Source of the DNA: Eucalyptus grandis
Lineage: Eukaryota > Streptophyta > Magnoliopsida > Myrtales > Myrtaceae
Assembly (NCBI RefSeq): GCF_016545825.1
Contig: NC_052621.1
Span: 13,602,199-13,666,198, forward strand
Length of the DNA: 64,000 nt
Direction of reading: 5' to 3'
Shown: positions 43,691 to 55,481 of the stretch, piece after piece
Layout of the letters: each line of letters begins with the position of its first letter
Numbering within the stretch: the stretch's first letter is position 1
Made by a program: the position numbers and the translations under genes
The notes under the pieces: generated by a model
The model's database searches: none
Told to the model about the DNA's origin: nothing
What the model saw: the letters and a program-made list of their open reading frames with translations, nothing else

Positions 43691-44298
43691 TACATTAATT
43701 AACTCATTTTATTTTGAAAAAGATTTTATATTGAAAACGACACTATCGGGTTAATAACTAAAATTTTGTTTTATGTGGCCACAACTTTTAAAAAATAATA
43801 TTCCAATAATGGCATCTCAATACCAATCCAATCCTATATAACCTCAATATAGGACTATGGAGATCAATGTGTTAAGAAAATACCACAACACAAGACCTTC
43901 CATAAGTGGTGTAGTAAGAAATAGTGCCAACATGTGATCAAGATATACACTATTTCTTATCGGTCCTCAATGCAATTTCTCAACGACATGAAATTACATT
44001 ATCGCAATTTCTAAACAGCATGAAATTGCCTCAGTGCGATTTCTAAACAACATGAAATTGCACAATTATGTCACAATCCAACATGAGATCTCATAATCAG
44101 TGACATCCAGTCATCTTTAAACTAAAATTTGTTTAAAGATACTGTTTTATATTTCCATTTCTCAGTCAACAGGAGAAAGGATAACAATAGAATCAATAAC
44201 AACAATCATTAAAAATAAATGCTTTAATAGACATCATAAAAGCATTATCAGTCTGCATATAACTATAATATCCAGAAATACAAACTATATAACTCCCA

Positions 44299-46008
44299 CT
44301 AACAAAAGAAATCAAAAGATTCTAAAACACCCATATTCTTTACATGTTCTTTAAACAAAATGGGTCGTAAGCCTTTTGTTAGAGGATCAGCCAACATGGA
44401 CTTAGTTCTAATATTTTCAATTACAACGTCTCCATTTTTTACCAAGTCCTTAACAATATAATATTTGATCTCCATGTGTTTGGACGCATTACTAATCTTG
44501 TCATGCTTGGAATAAAACACAGCTGCAATGTTGTCACGGTAGATCACCATAGGTCTAGCAATAGAGTCCACAACACGCAATTCTGAGATCAAATTTCTGA
44601 GCCAAACTGCTTGAACCGACGCGCCGTAGCACGCTACAAACTCAGCATACATTGTAGAGTTCGTAATCAATGTTTGCTTTGTGCTCTTCCAAGAAATAGC
44701 ACCTCCAGCCATCATAAAAATATATCCATAAGTTGATATTCTATCATCTGAACAACTAGCAAAATCAGCATCTGAATATCCAATCACTTTTAGGTCCTCA
44801 ACTCTGCTATAAACGAGCATGAAATCCTTTGTTCGTTGTAGATATCTCATCACCTTCTTAGCTGCAACCCAATGTTCTTGACCTGGATTCGACAGATATC
44901 TTCCAAGAGTATTCACAGCAAAAGCAATATCAGGTATGGTACATACTTGTGCATACATAAGACTGCCAACTACACTAGCATATGGAACATTTTTCATGAC
45001 TTCCTTTTCAACATCATTCTTGGGGCATTGATCTATGCTCAATTTATCTCCTTTCACAACAGGAGCTTCACCTGACTTACAGGTCTGCATATTGAATCTT
45101 TTCAAAACACGATCTATATAACTTTTCTGAGATAATCCCAGAACCTTCTTAGATCTGTCACGATGAATCTCAATGCCTAGAACAAAAGAGGCTTCCCCAA
45201 GATCTTTCATATCAAACTTTGTAGATATAAAATTTTTGGTTTTGGTGTCATTCAATAGATCAACATCACTGCTAGCAAGTAAAATGTCATCTACATAAAG
45301 TACTAAGAAAATATATTTACTCCCACTTACTTTCATGTAGATGCATTGATCAAACTTATTTTCTTCAAAGCCAAATGATCTCACAACTTTGTGAAATTTT
45401 AAGTACCACTGACGTGATGCTTGTTTGAGACCATAGATGGATCTTTGAAGTTTGCACACCATATGCTCCTTTCCGGCTTCTTTGAACCCTTCAGGTTGCT
45501 GCATATATACTTCTTCATCCAGATCTCCATTTAGAAAAGCTGTCTTGACATCCATTTGGTGAAGCTCTAAATCAAAATGAGCCACCAAAGCCATGATTAT
45601 CCGAAAAGAGTCTTTAGTAGATAATGGGGAAAAGACTTCATTATAATCAATACCTTCTCTCCGTGTGTACCCTTTTGCGACTAACCTTGCTTTGAATCTC
45701 TCGATGTTGCCCTTATTGTCTTTCTTGGTTTTGAATACCCATTTGCAGCCAATTGGCTTATGCCCATCAGGTAAATCAACAAGTTTCCATACTTGATTAG
45801 TTGACATGGACATCATCTCGTCATTCATCGCTCCTAACCATTTATCTGCCTGATTACTATTAAGAGCTTCTTTGAAGGTCGTCGGATCAACTACACTTCC
45901 AATGTCAAAATCAGCTTCTCCAAGATAAACATGATAATCATTTAAAAGTGTTGGTCTTCTTTGTCGCTGTGATCTTCGCACAGGCATTTTTGGAGCTACA
46001 TCATTCAT
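44299..46008 (-). CDS. copia reverse transcriptase and RNase H
   Basis: Open frame of 569 residues. RT: GCKWVFKTKKDNKGNIERFK, RLVAKGYTRREGIDYNEVFS, LHQMDVKTAFLNGDL, YGLKQASRQWYLKF and the catalytic YVDDILLAS. RNase H: GYSDADFASCSDDRISTYGY, SWKSTKQTLITNSTMYAE and DNIAA. C-terminal ADPLTKGL, typical of the end of copia Pol. It begins at an ATG directly after an in-frame TAG, so in the parental element it was continuous with integrase. Confidence 0.9.
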   Translation of the reverse strand: MNDVAPKMPVRRSQRQRRPTLLNDYHVYLGEADFDIGSVVDPTTFKEALNSNQADKWLGAMNDEMMSMSTNQVWKLVDLPDGHKPIGCKWVFKTKKDNKGNIERFKARLVAKGYTRREGIDYNEVFSPLSTKDSFRIIMALVAHFDLELHQMDVKTAFLNGDLDEEVYMQQPEGFKEAGKEHMVCKLQRSIYGLKQASRQWYLKFHKVVRSFGFEENKFDQCIYMKVSGSKYIFLVLYVDDILLASSDVDLLNDTKTKNFISTKFDMKDLGEASFVLGIEIHRDRSKKVLGLSQKSYIDRVLKRFNMQTCKSGEAPVVKGDKLSIDQCPKNDVEKEVMKNVPYASVVGSLMYAQVCTIPDIAFAVNTLGRYLSNPGQEHWVAAKKVMRYLQRTKDFMLVYSRVEDLKVIGYSDADFASCSDDRISTYGYIFMMAGGAISWKSTKQTLITNSTMYAEFVACYGASVQAVWLRNLISELRVVDSIARPMVIYRDNIAAVFYSKHDKISNASKHMEIKYYIVKDLVKNGDVVIENIRTKSMLADPLTKGLRPILFKEHVKNMGVLESFDFFC

Positions 46009-47652
46009 CTAGGGAATTTCATTTGTAATGGGAGGATCTACCGTCATATTTTCGGTATTTGCTTCCTGTTGAATTTCCAATCTGCTGGGATCTCGCATAG
46101 AATCATCATGCAAGATGGGCAATGGAATAGAGACCGTTTTATTTGGTTCTTCCATTTCGAAAGATTGAGAAGAACTCTTTTCAGCAACATCTAATTCCAG
46201 GAATTTGGCAGTTTGAGATTCAACGATTCTAGTGCCTCGAGTAGAACAATAAAATTTATACCCTTTAGAATGATCAGGATATCCAATAAAGTAACATCTA
46301 GTAGTCCTGGATTCGGTCTTCTTCTGAGAAGGATCATAAATTTTCACCTCTGCAGGACAACCCCAAACTCAAAAATGATTCAAGCTAGGTTTCCTCCCAG
46401 TCCACAATTCAAAAGGTGTTTTCGGCACCGATTTACTAGGTACACGATTCAATATATAAGTTGTCGTTTTAATCGCGTCACCCCATAAGTATTCAGGCAA
46501 ATTAGAACTGCCCATCATACTTCGTTTCATCTCCATGAGTGTGCGATTTCGCCGTTCAGCTACACCATTTTGCTCAGACTCCTGGCATTGTATATTGAGC
46601 AACAATACCACAGTCCCGCAAATATTTTACAAACGGTCCCTTTTGTTGTCCAACCTCAGTATATCGCCCATAATACGCACCACCACGATCAGATCTGACA
46701 ATCTTGATAATTTTTCCCAATTGTTTCTCAACTTCAAAGATCGAAACACTTTAAACATGTCAAGAGCATCAGTCTTCTCCTTAATTAGATAAAGATAACA
46801 ATAACGGGAGAAATCATCAATGAACGTGATGAAGTATTTATTTCCACACAAGGTGGTTGAGTATGGCCCACTAATATCAGTATGAATTATCTCCAATAGA
46901 CTTTGACTGCGAGTAGCGCCTTTCTTATTTGTTTTAGTTAATTTTCCCCTTACACAATCAATACAAGTCTCAATATCATCTGAGTCAAGAGGAGGGAGAA
47001 TATCAGCCACGATAAGTCGCTTTACCCGTTCTTTTGAGATATGCCCCAATCGCTTATGCCATAGCAATGAAGATCTATCTTTAATCAAAGATCTCTTAGC
47101 AACAACATTCTCGACATTGAAAGAGCAATATGGTCTATCGGGAGATAAGGATAATCGATATAATCCATCAAACAAAACACAATTCCCAATAATTCTGGAA
47201 TCATAACTCAAATCCACTCTTTTATTCGCAAAATGAAGACAATATCCAGCTTTGTCAAGCGAAGAAAGAGATACTAAGTTTCTCCTAAAATTAGGAACAT
47301 AAAAGACATTGTTCAAGACAAGCTGAAAACCAGAATCTAAATTCAAAACAACTGTCCCTATGCGCTCCACATCAACTCCAATATTGTTTCCAACTTTAAG
47401 CTTTGACTCCCTCAGACTTGGACTCCTTAGATTTGTGAGACCCTGTAAGGTAGTAGTCACATGAACAGTAGCACCAGAATCAAGCCACCAAGAATCCAAA
47501 GGAACATCAACCAAATTTGATTCAAAACAAACCAACAACTCACCTTGGTGACTTTCTTTTCTTGTTTTTAGCCAAGCTCGAAATTTGTAGCAATTGGCTC
47601 TCTTGTGACCCCCGCTTCTTGCAGTGAAAACATTTAAAATCCTTATCTCCAT
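46009..47652 (-). pseudogene. copia protease/integrase region, several stops
   Basis: Protease region LDSGATVHVT (active-site-like DSG) near 47490, GAG-pre-integrase HKRLGHISKERVKRL with the HHCC finger (CIDCVRGK), integrase core HTDISGPYSTT and [12 protein letters not shown], and the C-terminal HSKGYKFY region. Frame breaks: near 46625, a TGA where NHFxVWGCPAEV is expected (about 46370, likely CGA to TGA), and TAG at 46009-46011. Confidence 0.85.
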
Positions 47653-48353
47653 TCCTCACATAGTTCTCATTTTTCCTAAAGTCTTGCCATTTCTTTGGGC
47701 CATGAGCATTTGACCCCTTAGGCTTCCATTTGCCTCTATATGAACTCAACTTGGCATTGGTAGTTAAATGGGTAGACTCATACTTTTCATTCTTTAATTT
47801 CTCTTCCTCAGTCACACACTTAGTAATCAAGGCATTAACACTCCATGTCTCATTCTCGAGCATTATAAGCAATCTTAATCTAGCTAAATTCAGCTGGCAA
47901 AACATTTAAGGCTTGATGCACAATATAATTTTCAGAAAGAACAATTTCATGGGCCTTAAGTTTGGACTGAATGTGGACCATCTTCAGTATAAATTCTCTA
48001 ACACCCATAGTAGCATCATACCTCATGTTCGTTAACTCACTCAGCAAGTTCCCAGCTTCAGCCTTATCTGAGACTCTATATCTTTCTCCCACTGCTTCAA
48101 GGAACTGTCTGGCATTCGTATCTTCCGGCAAACCACTAATCAGATGCTCAGCAATAGACATCTTCATAGCAATGAGGCTCAGTCGATTAGATTTTTCCCA
48201 TCTAGCATAATAGGCCTTTTGATCTGCAGTACTTTGATCATTGGGCCTGGCAGGTTCATCCTCACGTAAAGCCAAGTCCATATCAACGATGCCCAAAGCA
48301 AACTCTATATCTTGTTTCCATCTCTTAAAGTTTGATCCAGTTAACATTTCCAC
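47540..48353 (-). pseudogene. copia gag of the element in P2
   Basis: Starts MEMLTGSNFKRWKQDIEFAL at 48353; the N-terminal and UBN2-type gag region (AYYARWEKSNRLSLIAMK, LLSELTNMRYD) is followed by a second frame with the C-part and zinc knuckle CFHCKKRG then HKRANC in the next frame. Frameshifts near 47890 and 47610. A small clean core, but not a continuous Gag-Pol. Confidence 0.85.
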
Positions 48354-49810
48354 CGTAGCATTATTGTTATTTACAGCAAAGGTAACTGTTTAACACACAC
48401 AATGCAATATGATCAATTATGGGCAATAAGAAACTCAACAAAAATAATCAGTACATCATAAACTCCCATTTGGGCAAAGTGTATAATGCACCATTATTTT
48501 TCCCAACATGAAATTTATAAAGCAACAACAGGAGAATTACATATAATTGTTAAGGATCCATCCCCTTTGAGCAGACAAATCCTTTAAATCATACATCTCC
48601 ATAATATCAACATAGAGGGGAATTACATATAATTTTCAAAACATTTATCCCATTTGGGCAGATAAATATTTTTCAATTATACATCCCCATCTTTTAAATA
48701 TGGGAATAAACTTCATGCTATTTTTCCAAATTAATATACACAATAACTCCCTTTGGGCGAGTAATTGTATATATTAATCTTTTATCAATAGGGAACTCCA
48801 AAATGTATGCCCAAAATTCATCAAACAATATGAAACACTTTACAACATGTGCTTCCAATGATCATATTGCACCTTTTCAAACAACAATTTAAAAAAATAT
48901 ATATATATATATATATATATTATAATATTATTATAATATTATTTAAATATTACGGACTCCCGCGGGCCCAGGACCCGCGTGCAGCCCTAATCAGACCACA
49001 GGCCTGACCCGCGCGCGCCGCCCAAGCTGTTCTTTTCATTTTTCTTATTCTGGTTTTGGGCTCACGCCCATGAACCAAGAAAAGAAACTTTCTGGGCGTG
49101 GGCCTAGACCAACTTTAAAAACAAGGTTAAGGGCGTAGCCCAACCTTAAACATAAAATAAAATTAAGGCAGGATGGGCTTACGCCCATCCACTGGCTTGG
49201 CCCGGCTGGAGGTCTTCTTCAACCTCCAGCCGGGTCACGTCACGACTTGCAGCAAACCGGGTCGCACGACCCGGTTTCGACCTGAAGCTCCAAAACCACA
49301 CATTATATTTGATTTTTTATGAAATTTTTTCATGGATCTTGCTTCTAACATCAATATGATTAACTATAATCAATCAAACGGAGAAAAACCAACTAAATCT
49401 ACCACATGCAAGCTTCGAAGTTTCGGATCCAAGCCTCCCATGGCCGAAAATTAGGTTTTGCCCTAAAACTCAATTTAATACAACAAAAGATACTAAAAAA
49501 ATATATATATAACAATACCCATACAACGATTTGCATCGAACATCAATCAATTGCAAGTAATTTGCAAATTTTAGAACTTTTTCACATATAAACCCTAGAA
49601 TTTCAAATCTAAAATGCTCTCTCAATTCTCAACGAAATTATGCAAATTATATATGGTTGGAAAGATCTTAACATGTAGAACAAAAGCCCTATGGTTATAG
49701 GATTAATCAAGCAAAAAATCTACATGAAAAAATGATGCCCATATTCGGCTCAAAGAGGAGGGTTTCGAATTTTTCCATAAAAAGAAAATTTGGGTTCTAC
49801 AATCATATAC
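48354..49810. other. Leader between primer site and gag of copia element
   Basis: Long untranslated stretch of about 1.45 kb with a (TA)n tract near 48896-48920 and a GC-rich segment (48955-49290, repeats of ggcgtgggcc / acgccca type). No frame recognised. It belongs to the element, not to the host gene. Confidence 0.6.
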
Positions 49811-49827
49811 GATCTGCTCTGATACCA
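49811..49827 (-). other. Primer-binding site of copia element in P2
   Basis: Minus strand TGGTATCAGAGCAGATC, two bases after the 5' LTR end; matches the initiator Met-tRNA priming type. Confidence 0.88.
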
Positions 49828-49829
49828 CA

Positions 49830-50324
49830 TGTAGAATATTATTTAAAAAAATTAAGAACAAATGGATCCATACATGATTGTAAAACACCAAGATCAATAA
49901 ATACAGCGGAATTAAAGCGTACATGTTTGAGCCATTGCTTTACTTGAAAAAATCTAGATCACTCTGATAATCAGGGATCTATTGGAATACCAGATCTTCC
50001 TCTCTATGACCTATTTCGTTATAGCAGCTTTCAATGGGATTAAAGAAACCGATAGGTATAACCTACCCTTTTATAGGCTAGAAAGGGGACCTAGCAAGCC
50101 CTAATCAATAGCGTGTCAACTGGGCCCTTCCCATTACGGGCTTCAGTTAAACACAATTGCCTACACTTTGCTGCTCAACTAGGCCCGTTAACAATAGATG
50201 CCAATACCCAATTCAATCAGATCACTTTAGGGTTTAACAAATATTGGAATATCCATTAACCCGATTATTTAAAATAGAAAATCAATTAATTAATGTAAGC
50301 CCATATTATAGGAAATTTCTAACA
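49830..50324 (-). repeat. 5' LTR of copia element in P2
   Basis: 495 bp, same length as the 3' LTR. TATA box CTATAAAAG on the minus strand at 50068-50076. Confidence 0.93.
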
Positions 50325-51307
50325 CTGTGCTCTAAGTAGAGTTTGGAACATTAAGCAGCTAGATGTTACTGCATTCATGACGACCGTGCTTACGTGCTCA
50401 TTTGACTTCAATCTACGCCTTGCTTGCGTATGTGAATGCCGGCACGAGGAAGGTGGAAGACATCTTCCGCAACACCCAATAACCTGACTTTTCAAGTCAA
50501 CAGAAGGCACTGCTGGCGATAACAAGCTGCTATAGCTACATAATCATACACTTCTACATTCTACTTCACACAGACAAGAAATACAAATGACTTGTGCTGA
50601 TATCCAAGTAATAAATCCTGATTGTCCGCTGACCTAATCAAATGCTCTTGATCTGTCATGATGGAATACAAATTCATGATTGCAGTACTCATGTGAGCGA
50701 CCTAACAAGATGCATTCAATCCAAGAGTGATCTCTCCTTCAAGCGAGTTCAAAACCACAACCTCTTGATGGTTAACATAATCTTCCAAAAATTGTTATAT
50801 ATTTATGTAAAAATCAGTGATTTCAATTCACAAATTTTTGTCATGAATGCGATGCAATGTAATAAAATTTAGGAATTGCTTAATCATCCTAAATTTTTGT
50901 GAGTTATTTAAGTCGCTATCAATAATGAGCTCGACTAACCTTGGGCATGAATATGATTGGCAAAGCATATTCTTCTAAATTAATGCCATTGACCTAATTG
51001 ACCAAAATATCTCCCGTCTCTTATCCGAAAAACAGCCATCCAATCCATTCATACCATGCTCAATTGTCAATTTGAAAATCATCGAGTCACGACATATCAC
51101 TCCATACCTCTGGTTAAGGATTTACTTATCATTTGACTTGTCTCAGCCTTTCACGTAGTTGCGGCTGCAACGACAACTCAATCCTAGCTAGACATTTTTC
51201 TTGTCGGCAATGTTCGAAATTCTTTCCAGAGGGAATGATTGATCACAATTTCCTTCGTGAAGTCGTGTTGATGAAGTTTATAGTAGCGCGAGCGGCGTAT
51301 TGCCTTT

Positions 51308-51465
51308 GTTCGACAACTTCAAACTTTGAGCCCAACCCACTTCGTCCAAGTCATTCACTACGCTCTACGATCAGTGAAGCACTTGGCGAAATCCATGGTT
51401 CGTGAGATGCAGACGGTGAATTGGAACCTCGATGATCAAATAGATCTGAAAATATAGGGTTTGTC
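51308..51465 (+). pseudogene. DUF641-like fragment, unit B
   Basis: Same scrap as at 18081 with QLQTLSPTHFVQVIHYAL and MVREMQTVNWNLDDQID, ending at a TAG. Differences from unit A include both silent and replacement changes, giving no sign of constraint. Family assignment is tentative. Confidence 0.4.
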
Positions 51466-51668
51466 CATGGCTGGTTGTAACACTGCAATATACAGAGCGT
51501 CGTCCATGGTCTCTAAAGTAAAGAAAGACAAGGAAGAAAATAGTGAGAGAAGACAGAGTAACGATAGAAAGGGGGTAACCAAGGACAGAGAAAAGATCTG
51601 AAAAGTGGGCCCAGATTCACCATGTGTCAATCTTTGGATGGTTCAATGCAAATCCTACTGTGGTGTGT

Positions 51669-51873
51669 TTTTTTTTTTTTTTTTTTTGTCAGTCCTACTC
51701 TATTCCTACTCTACACTCACTCTCAGACTTTTGCCCTACCTCTTGCAGGGCGTGAGAGTCGAAACCCACTCCTGAAACTTACGCGTCCCCACCCCATCCC
51801 TCCCTGAGAAGGTGGGGATTTGAACCCCTCACCTCCCCATTCCATGTTGGAAGGGTAGCCACCCCCAATGGTT
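51669..51873 (-). mobile_element. SINE-like insertion, unit B
   Basis: Same insertion as at 18442 between tactgtggtgtgt copies at 51656-51668 and 51874-51886. The tail is a plain run of about 20 T; part of the 5' hairpin (ctggggcgaatcccagtgg region) is shortened. Box B GGTTCAAATCC is kept. Confidence 0.63.
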
Positions 51874-51886
51874 TACTGTGGTGTGT

Positions 51887-54354
51887 TTAAGGGCATATAA
51901 TATGATGGTTTTGATGCCAGTACTCTACAGGCCATGGAGATTATGAAGGCAAGAAGCTCAAAGCTCTCTGCAGAGGGGACAGGTTACCAAAATTACTTCG
52001 AGGCCTTTTATTGAAGACAAAAGCAACTATCCTCTTGACAAGGATGAAGAATATACAAGAAGCAATCAATTGAAGTTGTGGTTTTTCCACCATTCTCTTA
52101 CTCCTATCGCGACCTTCTCGAGAGGTGAACTAGAAAAGCTAGATTACTAAATAGGAACGAATGTTGCTCTCATGAGACAATCGCTCGTGTTTAACACTAG
52201 CTTCCTAAAATCTACTAATTGCAACTTGATAATCAATCCAATATGCATTTAAACTCAGTTCTTAGAGCCGCTACTAATAGTTTAATGAAGTTCTATATGA
52301 ACTCTATGCAATAGGGGTGTCACATGTAATGCGGCTATTGATTACTCAACATGATATAATTTTTCTAAAGCATTAACTTTAAATCACGACTCACTAAATG
52401 ATGTGCAATGTATGACATGCATGTTATGAATTCTGTATGCAATCCTTGTGTAGATCTAATGATATATTTTTTTTTATTTGATTCTTACTTAACGAAAGCT
52501 ATGAATTATTCTAAATCTATATGAGCTCTAAAATTAACGTGCATTGTCCTAAACATGAAAATTCTAAAATTAAGATTGCGTTCTAAACCCTAAACATGAC
52601 ATGTTTTATATGCGGGAGGGTCATTAATCTCCGCATGGCATCAGAACATACATCTTAAATCAACGTTATTGCTAGAATTCAAGGACATATTATCTCAATG
52701 CACACCAGATATATTTAGGTTAACCATGCCCATATATTATAGATCACGGTCCATGCAATGAGGCGATACTAAGGACCCGACCTTTAGGCCCAAAGTTCCG
52801 GCACCCTAATAAGCCTCGACTAATGCAAGAAAAGCGTAAGAGGTACTTAAAACAACCGAAGGCTTAACTTTTGAATAACATGCGTCGAGAACTATATATC
52901 AAAACTGCACCCACCGCAGCTTACCTCGAATTAGGATTTGCCAAAGTTAATCGCCAAGATTGGAGGCAACGTAAGAGATTCCAGCGAGGACAAGAGTCGG
53001 CCAAGGAGGGGGCGGGATGCTCGACGCTGGGGATTGGCGTGGAGGAAATCAACAAGCGGGACAGTAACGAGCAGCAACTATGGTGGCTCGCCAGGACGGT
53101 ATGGGTGTCGAGGGAACTGGGTGCTTGTCTAATGCAGCACTCGTCGAGCTTACCACTGCTAGAGGGGCAACTTAGGTCGCTCTAAAATACCGGGCGTGGC
53201 TGGGAGGCCCGTTGGGGCTGTGGTTAGTGGTCGCCGTGAGCGCTGACAGCATAGGCACGACTGTAGTCATGTCTTTTGATGGAGGCGGCTCGAGGATCGC
53301 CGGGATTGGCCTGGTGCCGCAAATGTCGTCAACGATCGCTCGCTGGGACTGGGCTGCTTCGCTGGGGACCAGAGACGCCAAGGCTTGCTCAAGAACCCGC
53401 TGGACCTCCTGGACGTTCGATGTGAACTTTCCGTCTTGGTTTTTGTCCTTCAATATCCCCTTCTATGGCTGCATCAACTGAGACTATGTCCTTGCAAGTT
53501 GGAAGCAAAAATTCTTTCTTTCCCTTTTCTGGTGTTTGACCGAAGAATGATTGCCACCAATTGAAACTTGAATTGACCGTAAACTTTTAGTTTCCGATCT
53601 TCTCTATATCTCACCAGCCCATTCACGATTCTTTCCTCAATATTCTCTCCGTTCAAATATATTTTTTTGAACCATATTTGTTTCATTATCGACTGCAATC
53701 AAATCTTCAGCCCTTATCCGGACTCATTGCTTGTCCTATTTTGTCCATCGCTTGAATTTAATGATCCTCAGTCAATCATTATCCTGTGCCCATCTCAATT
53801 CCCACACTTAACATTATCACCACCGAATCATTTGTAAAATAGTATGCTCTTTATGAAAAAATGTAAACAATGTGAATGCACAATATTAATTCGATCCCTA
53901 ATTTTTTATGCAGTGTATGATTTAGTGAGTATAAATTCAGGTGTCAGCAATCCCTCAATTAACTTCCACAACACCTAATATTCCTAAGAGCATCTAAAGG
54001 AAATGTTCATTTCTTTAATATCTAGACAAAATGCATTTATTGTATGCTCGTGCATTCATATCAACCCTCGTCAAATTACTTGACTTTGATGCCTTCCTAT
54101 GGTTCTTTCGACGTGCAAAGTGCCAAAGTGGAAGAAACTGCATAGGCTGATCCATTCGAAATGACATTAACCATGAACACAAAATCATCAATAGGTACCT
54201 GGCTACTAGAAGAAGCTGATTTAGTTGGTATTGGATAGAAATAACAGATCTAAGGTTTGGACTAAACTTTTGGAATTAATAAAACTCACTCCTAATTAAT
54301 ACATTATCGGACAAGTGATAAACTATCGGCAAGAAATAAACATGGTATCCTCTT
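51887..54354. other. Spacer upstream of P3, unit B; no gene recognised
   Basis: Collinear with 18685-21167, including the GC-rich island (about 52980-53440) and the duplicated distal PAP promoter from about 53760. Confidence 0.55.
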
Positions 54355-55272
54355 AGGCTATTTAGTAGTTAAGATAAAATTCAAAATATGATAAAATTTA
54401 TCATATCCCACGTTTGATGTCTGCTCAAGACAAACATCCATAATAGGAAATTTATTTTCCGCGAATGACAATTTTCTTAAATTAACAAAATTAAAATTAT
54501 ATTTTAATATAAATAATATTTGAATCCTAATATAAGAAATTCAAAATAACAAAATTGTTAACAAATTTTAATATACCTTGACCTCGCTATCGACCTCGCC
54601 GGCCGTCGCCTCGGCTGGTCGCCGAGGTCCAATGACCGGCTGGAGGAAGAAGAGGAGAAAAAAAAAAAAAAAGAAAAAGAAAAATATTAAAAATATTAAA
54701 AATATTAAAAATATTAAAATATTATTAGAAATTGTCCACGCCAGCGTTGATCAAACCACATCAGCCGAGCGGCGTCCGGTTAGTAAAATCAGGCCAAAAT
54801 TGGCTAGAAATAACTAAATTGGCACAACGTAAAAATGTTTAGAACTAAATTGGCACAAAAACAAAAGGTTTATGACTTTTTTTAGCACTTTTCCCCATAT
54901 TTTAGTATTTTAGGTATCTTAGTATAGTTTACTATCTAATAAAATTTTATCATAGAATGATTGAAGGGGCAGAAAGAAATAAAAAAAGAAATTAATTTTA
55001 AAAAGTGGAAAATAAAACAAAAAATTAAATAGAAATAAAGTAGATAACAGCGTCATGGGAGATTTTTATCATCTTTATTTGTAAAAAATTTTGTTCATTT
55101 ATATTAATATGCTGTTTATATAAAACAATATACACAAAATGATGTAAATAAATCTAACTTTTTATTGTAATCACGAAATAATGAATATGATATAACAAAA
55201 TTCGTAGATTTAAAATTTTATTCTATTTAGCCCTATTTTGATCATAAATTCATATGACCAAACGCAGCCTTA
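54355..55272. mobile_element. Composite TE insertion in the P3 promoter, unit B
   Basis: Same insertion as at 21168-22075, with the nested MULE-like half-element at 54578-54896 and a (TATTAAAAA)n expansion at about 54682-54720. Shared by both units, so older than the duplication. Confidence 0.53.
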
Positions 55273-55311
55273 ATTGTTTTCTATTCTTTAAGATATATAA
55301 TATCCTCCTCT

Positions 55312-55321
55312 CCATAAAAAG
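55312..55321 (+). promoter_or_regulatory. TATA-like box of PAP P3, unit B
   Basis: ccataaaaag, 161 bp upstream of the ATG at 55482, followed by a C-run/CT leader (55373-55399). Confidence 0.45.
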
Positions 55322-55481
55322 CATACATCTCTGATTTACTTCCATAGGTGTTGGATCCTAAACATTCAACAACCCCCCCCCCCTCTCTCTCTCTCTCTCC
55401 ACCAAACCATACCTCTCTTTCTTGTAATTATACGACGAAGGCCTTTGTCTTCATCCATCCAAGGCATTTTGCTTCTTCATT

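Larger units (their letters stand above)
43181..50324 (-). mobile_element. Complete Ty1/copia element (Tork/Tnt1-like) in PAP P2, unit B
   Basis: 7144 bp with two 495-bp LTRs and 5-bp target duplications ctgtg (43176-43180 and 50325-50329); unit A is the empty site at 17095-17100. Orientation minus. Order: 5' LTR, primer site, gag, protease/zinc knuckle, integrase, reverse transcriptase, RNase H, polypurine tract, 3' LTR. The copia order (integrase before RT) is clear. The LTRs differ at about 18 positions by my count (about 3.6%). Frames are broken by stops in integrase and between integrase and RT, so it is probably not autonomous now. Confidence 0.95.
41280..50461 (+). pseudogene. Purple acid phosphatase pseudogene P2, unit B, split by a copia element
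   Basis: Same exon 7-13 pseudogene as in unit A with the same lost ligands (RSHE for GNHE, GHVP for GHVH) and the same TAA after AVPK. Additional changes: 22 bp at the exon 8 donor are replaced by a copy of sequence from about 130 bp downstream (41936-41960); a 7144-bp copia sits in intron 12 (43181-50324); and the final exon acceptor reads ttgcgtatg instead of ttgcagtatg near 50427. The final exon ends at about 50481 as NTQ*. Confidence 0.83.
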
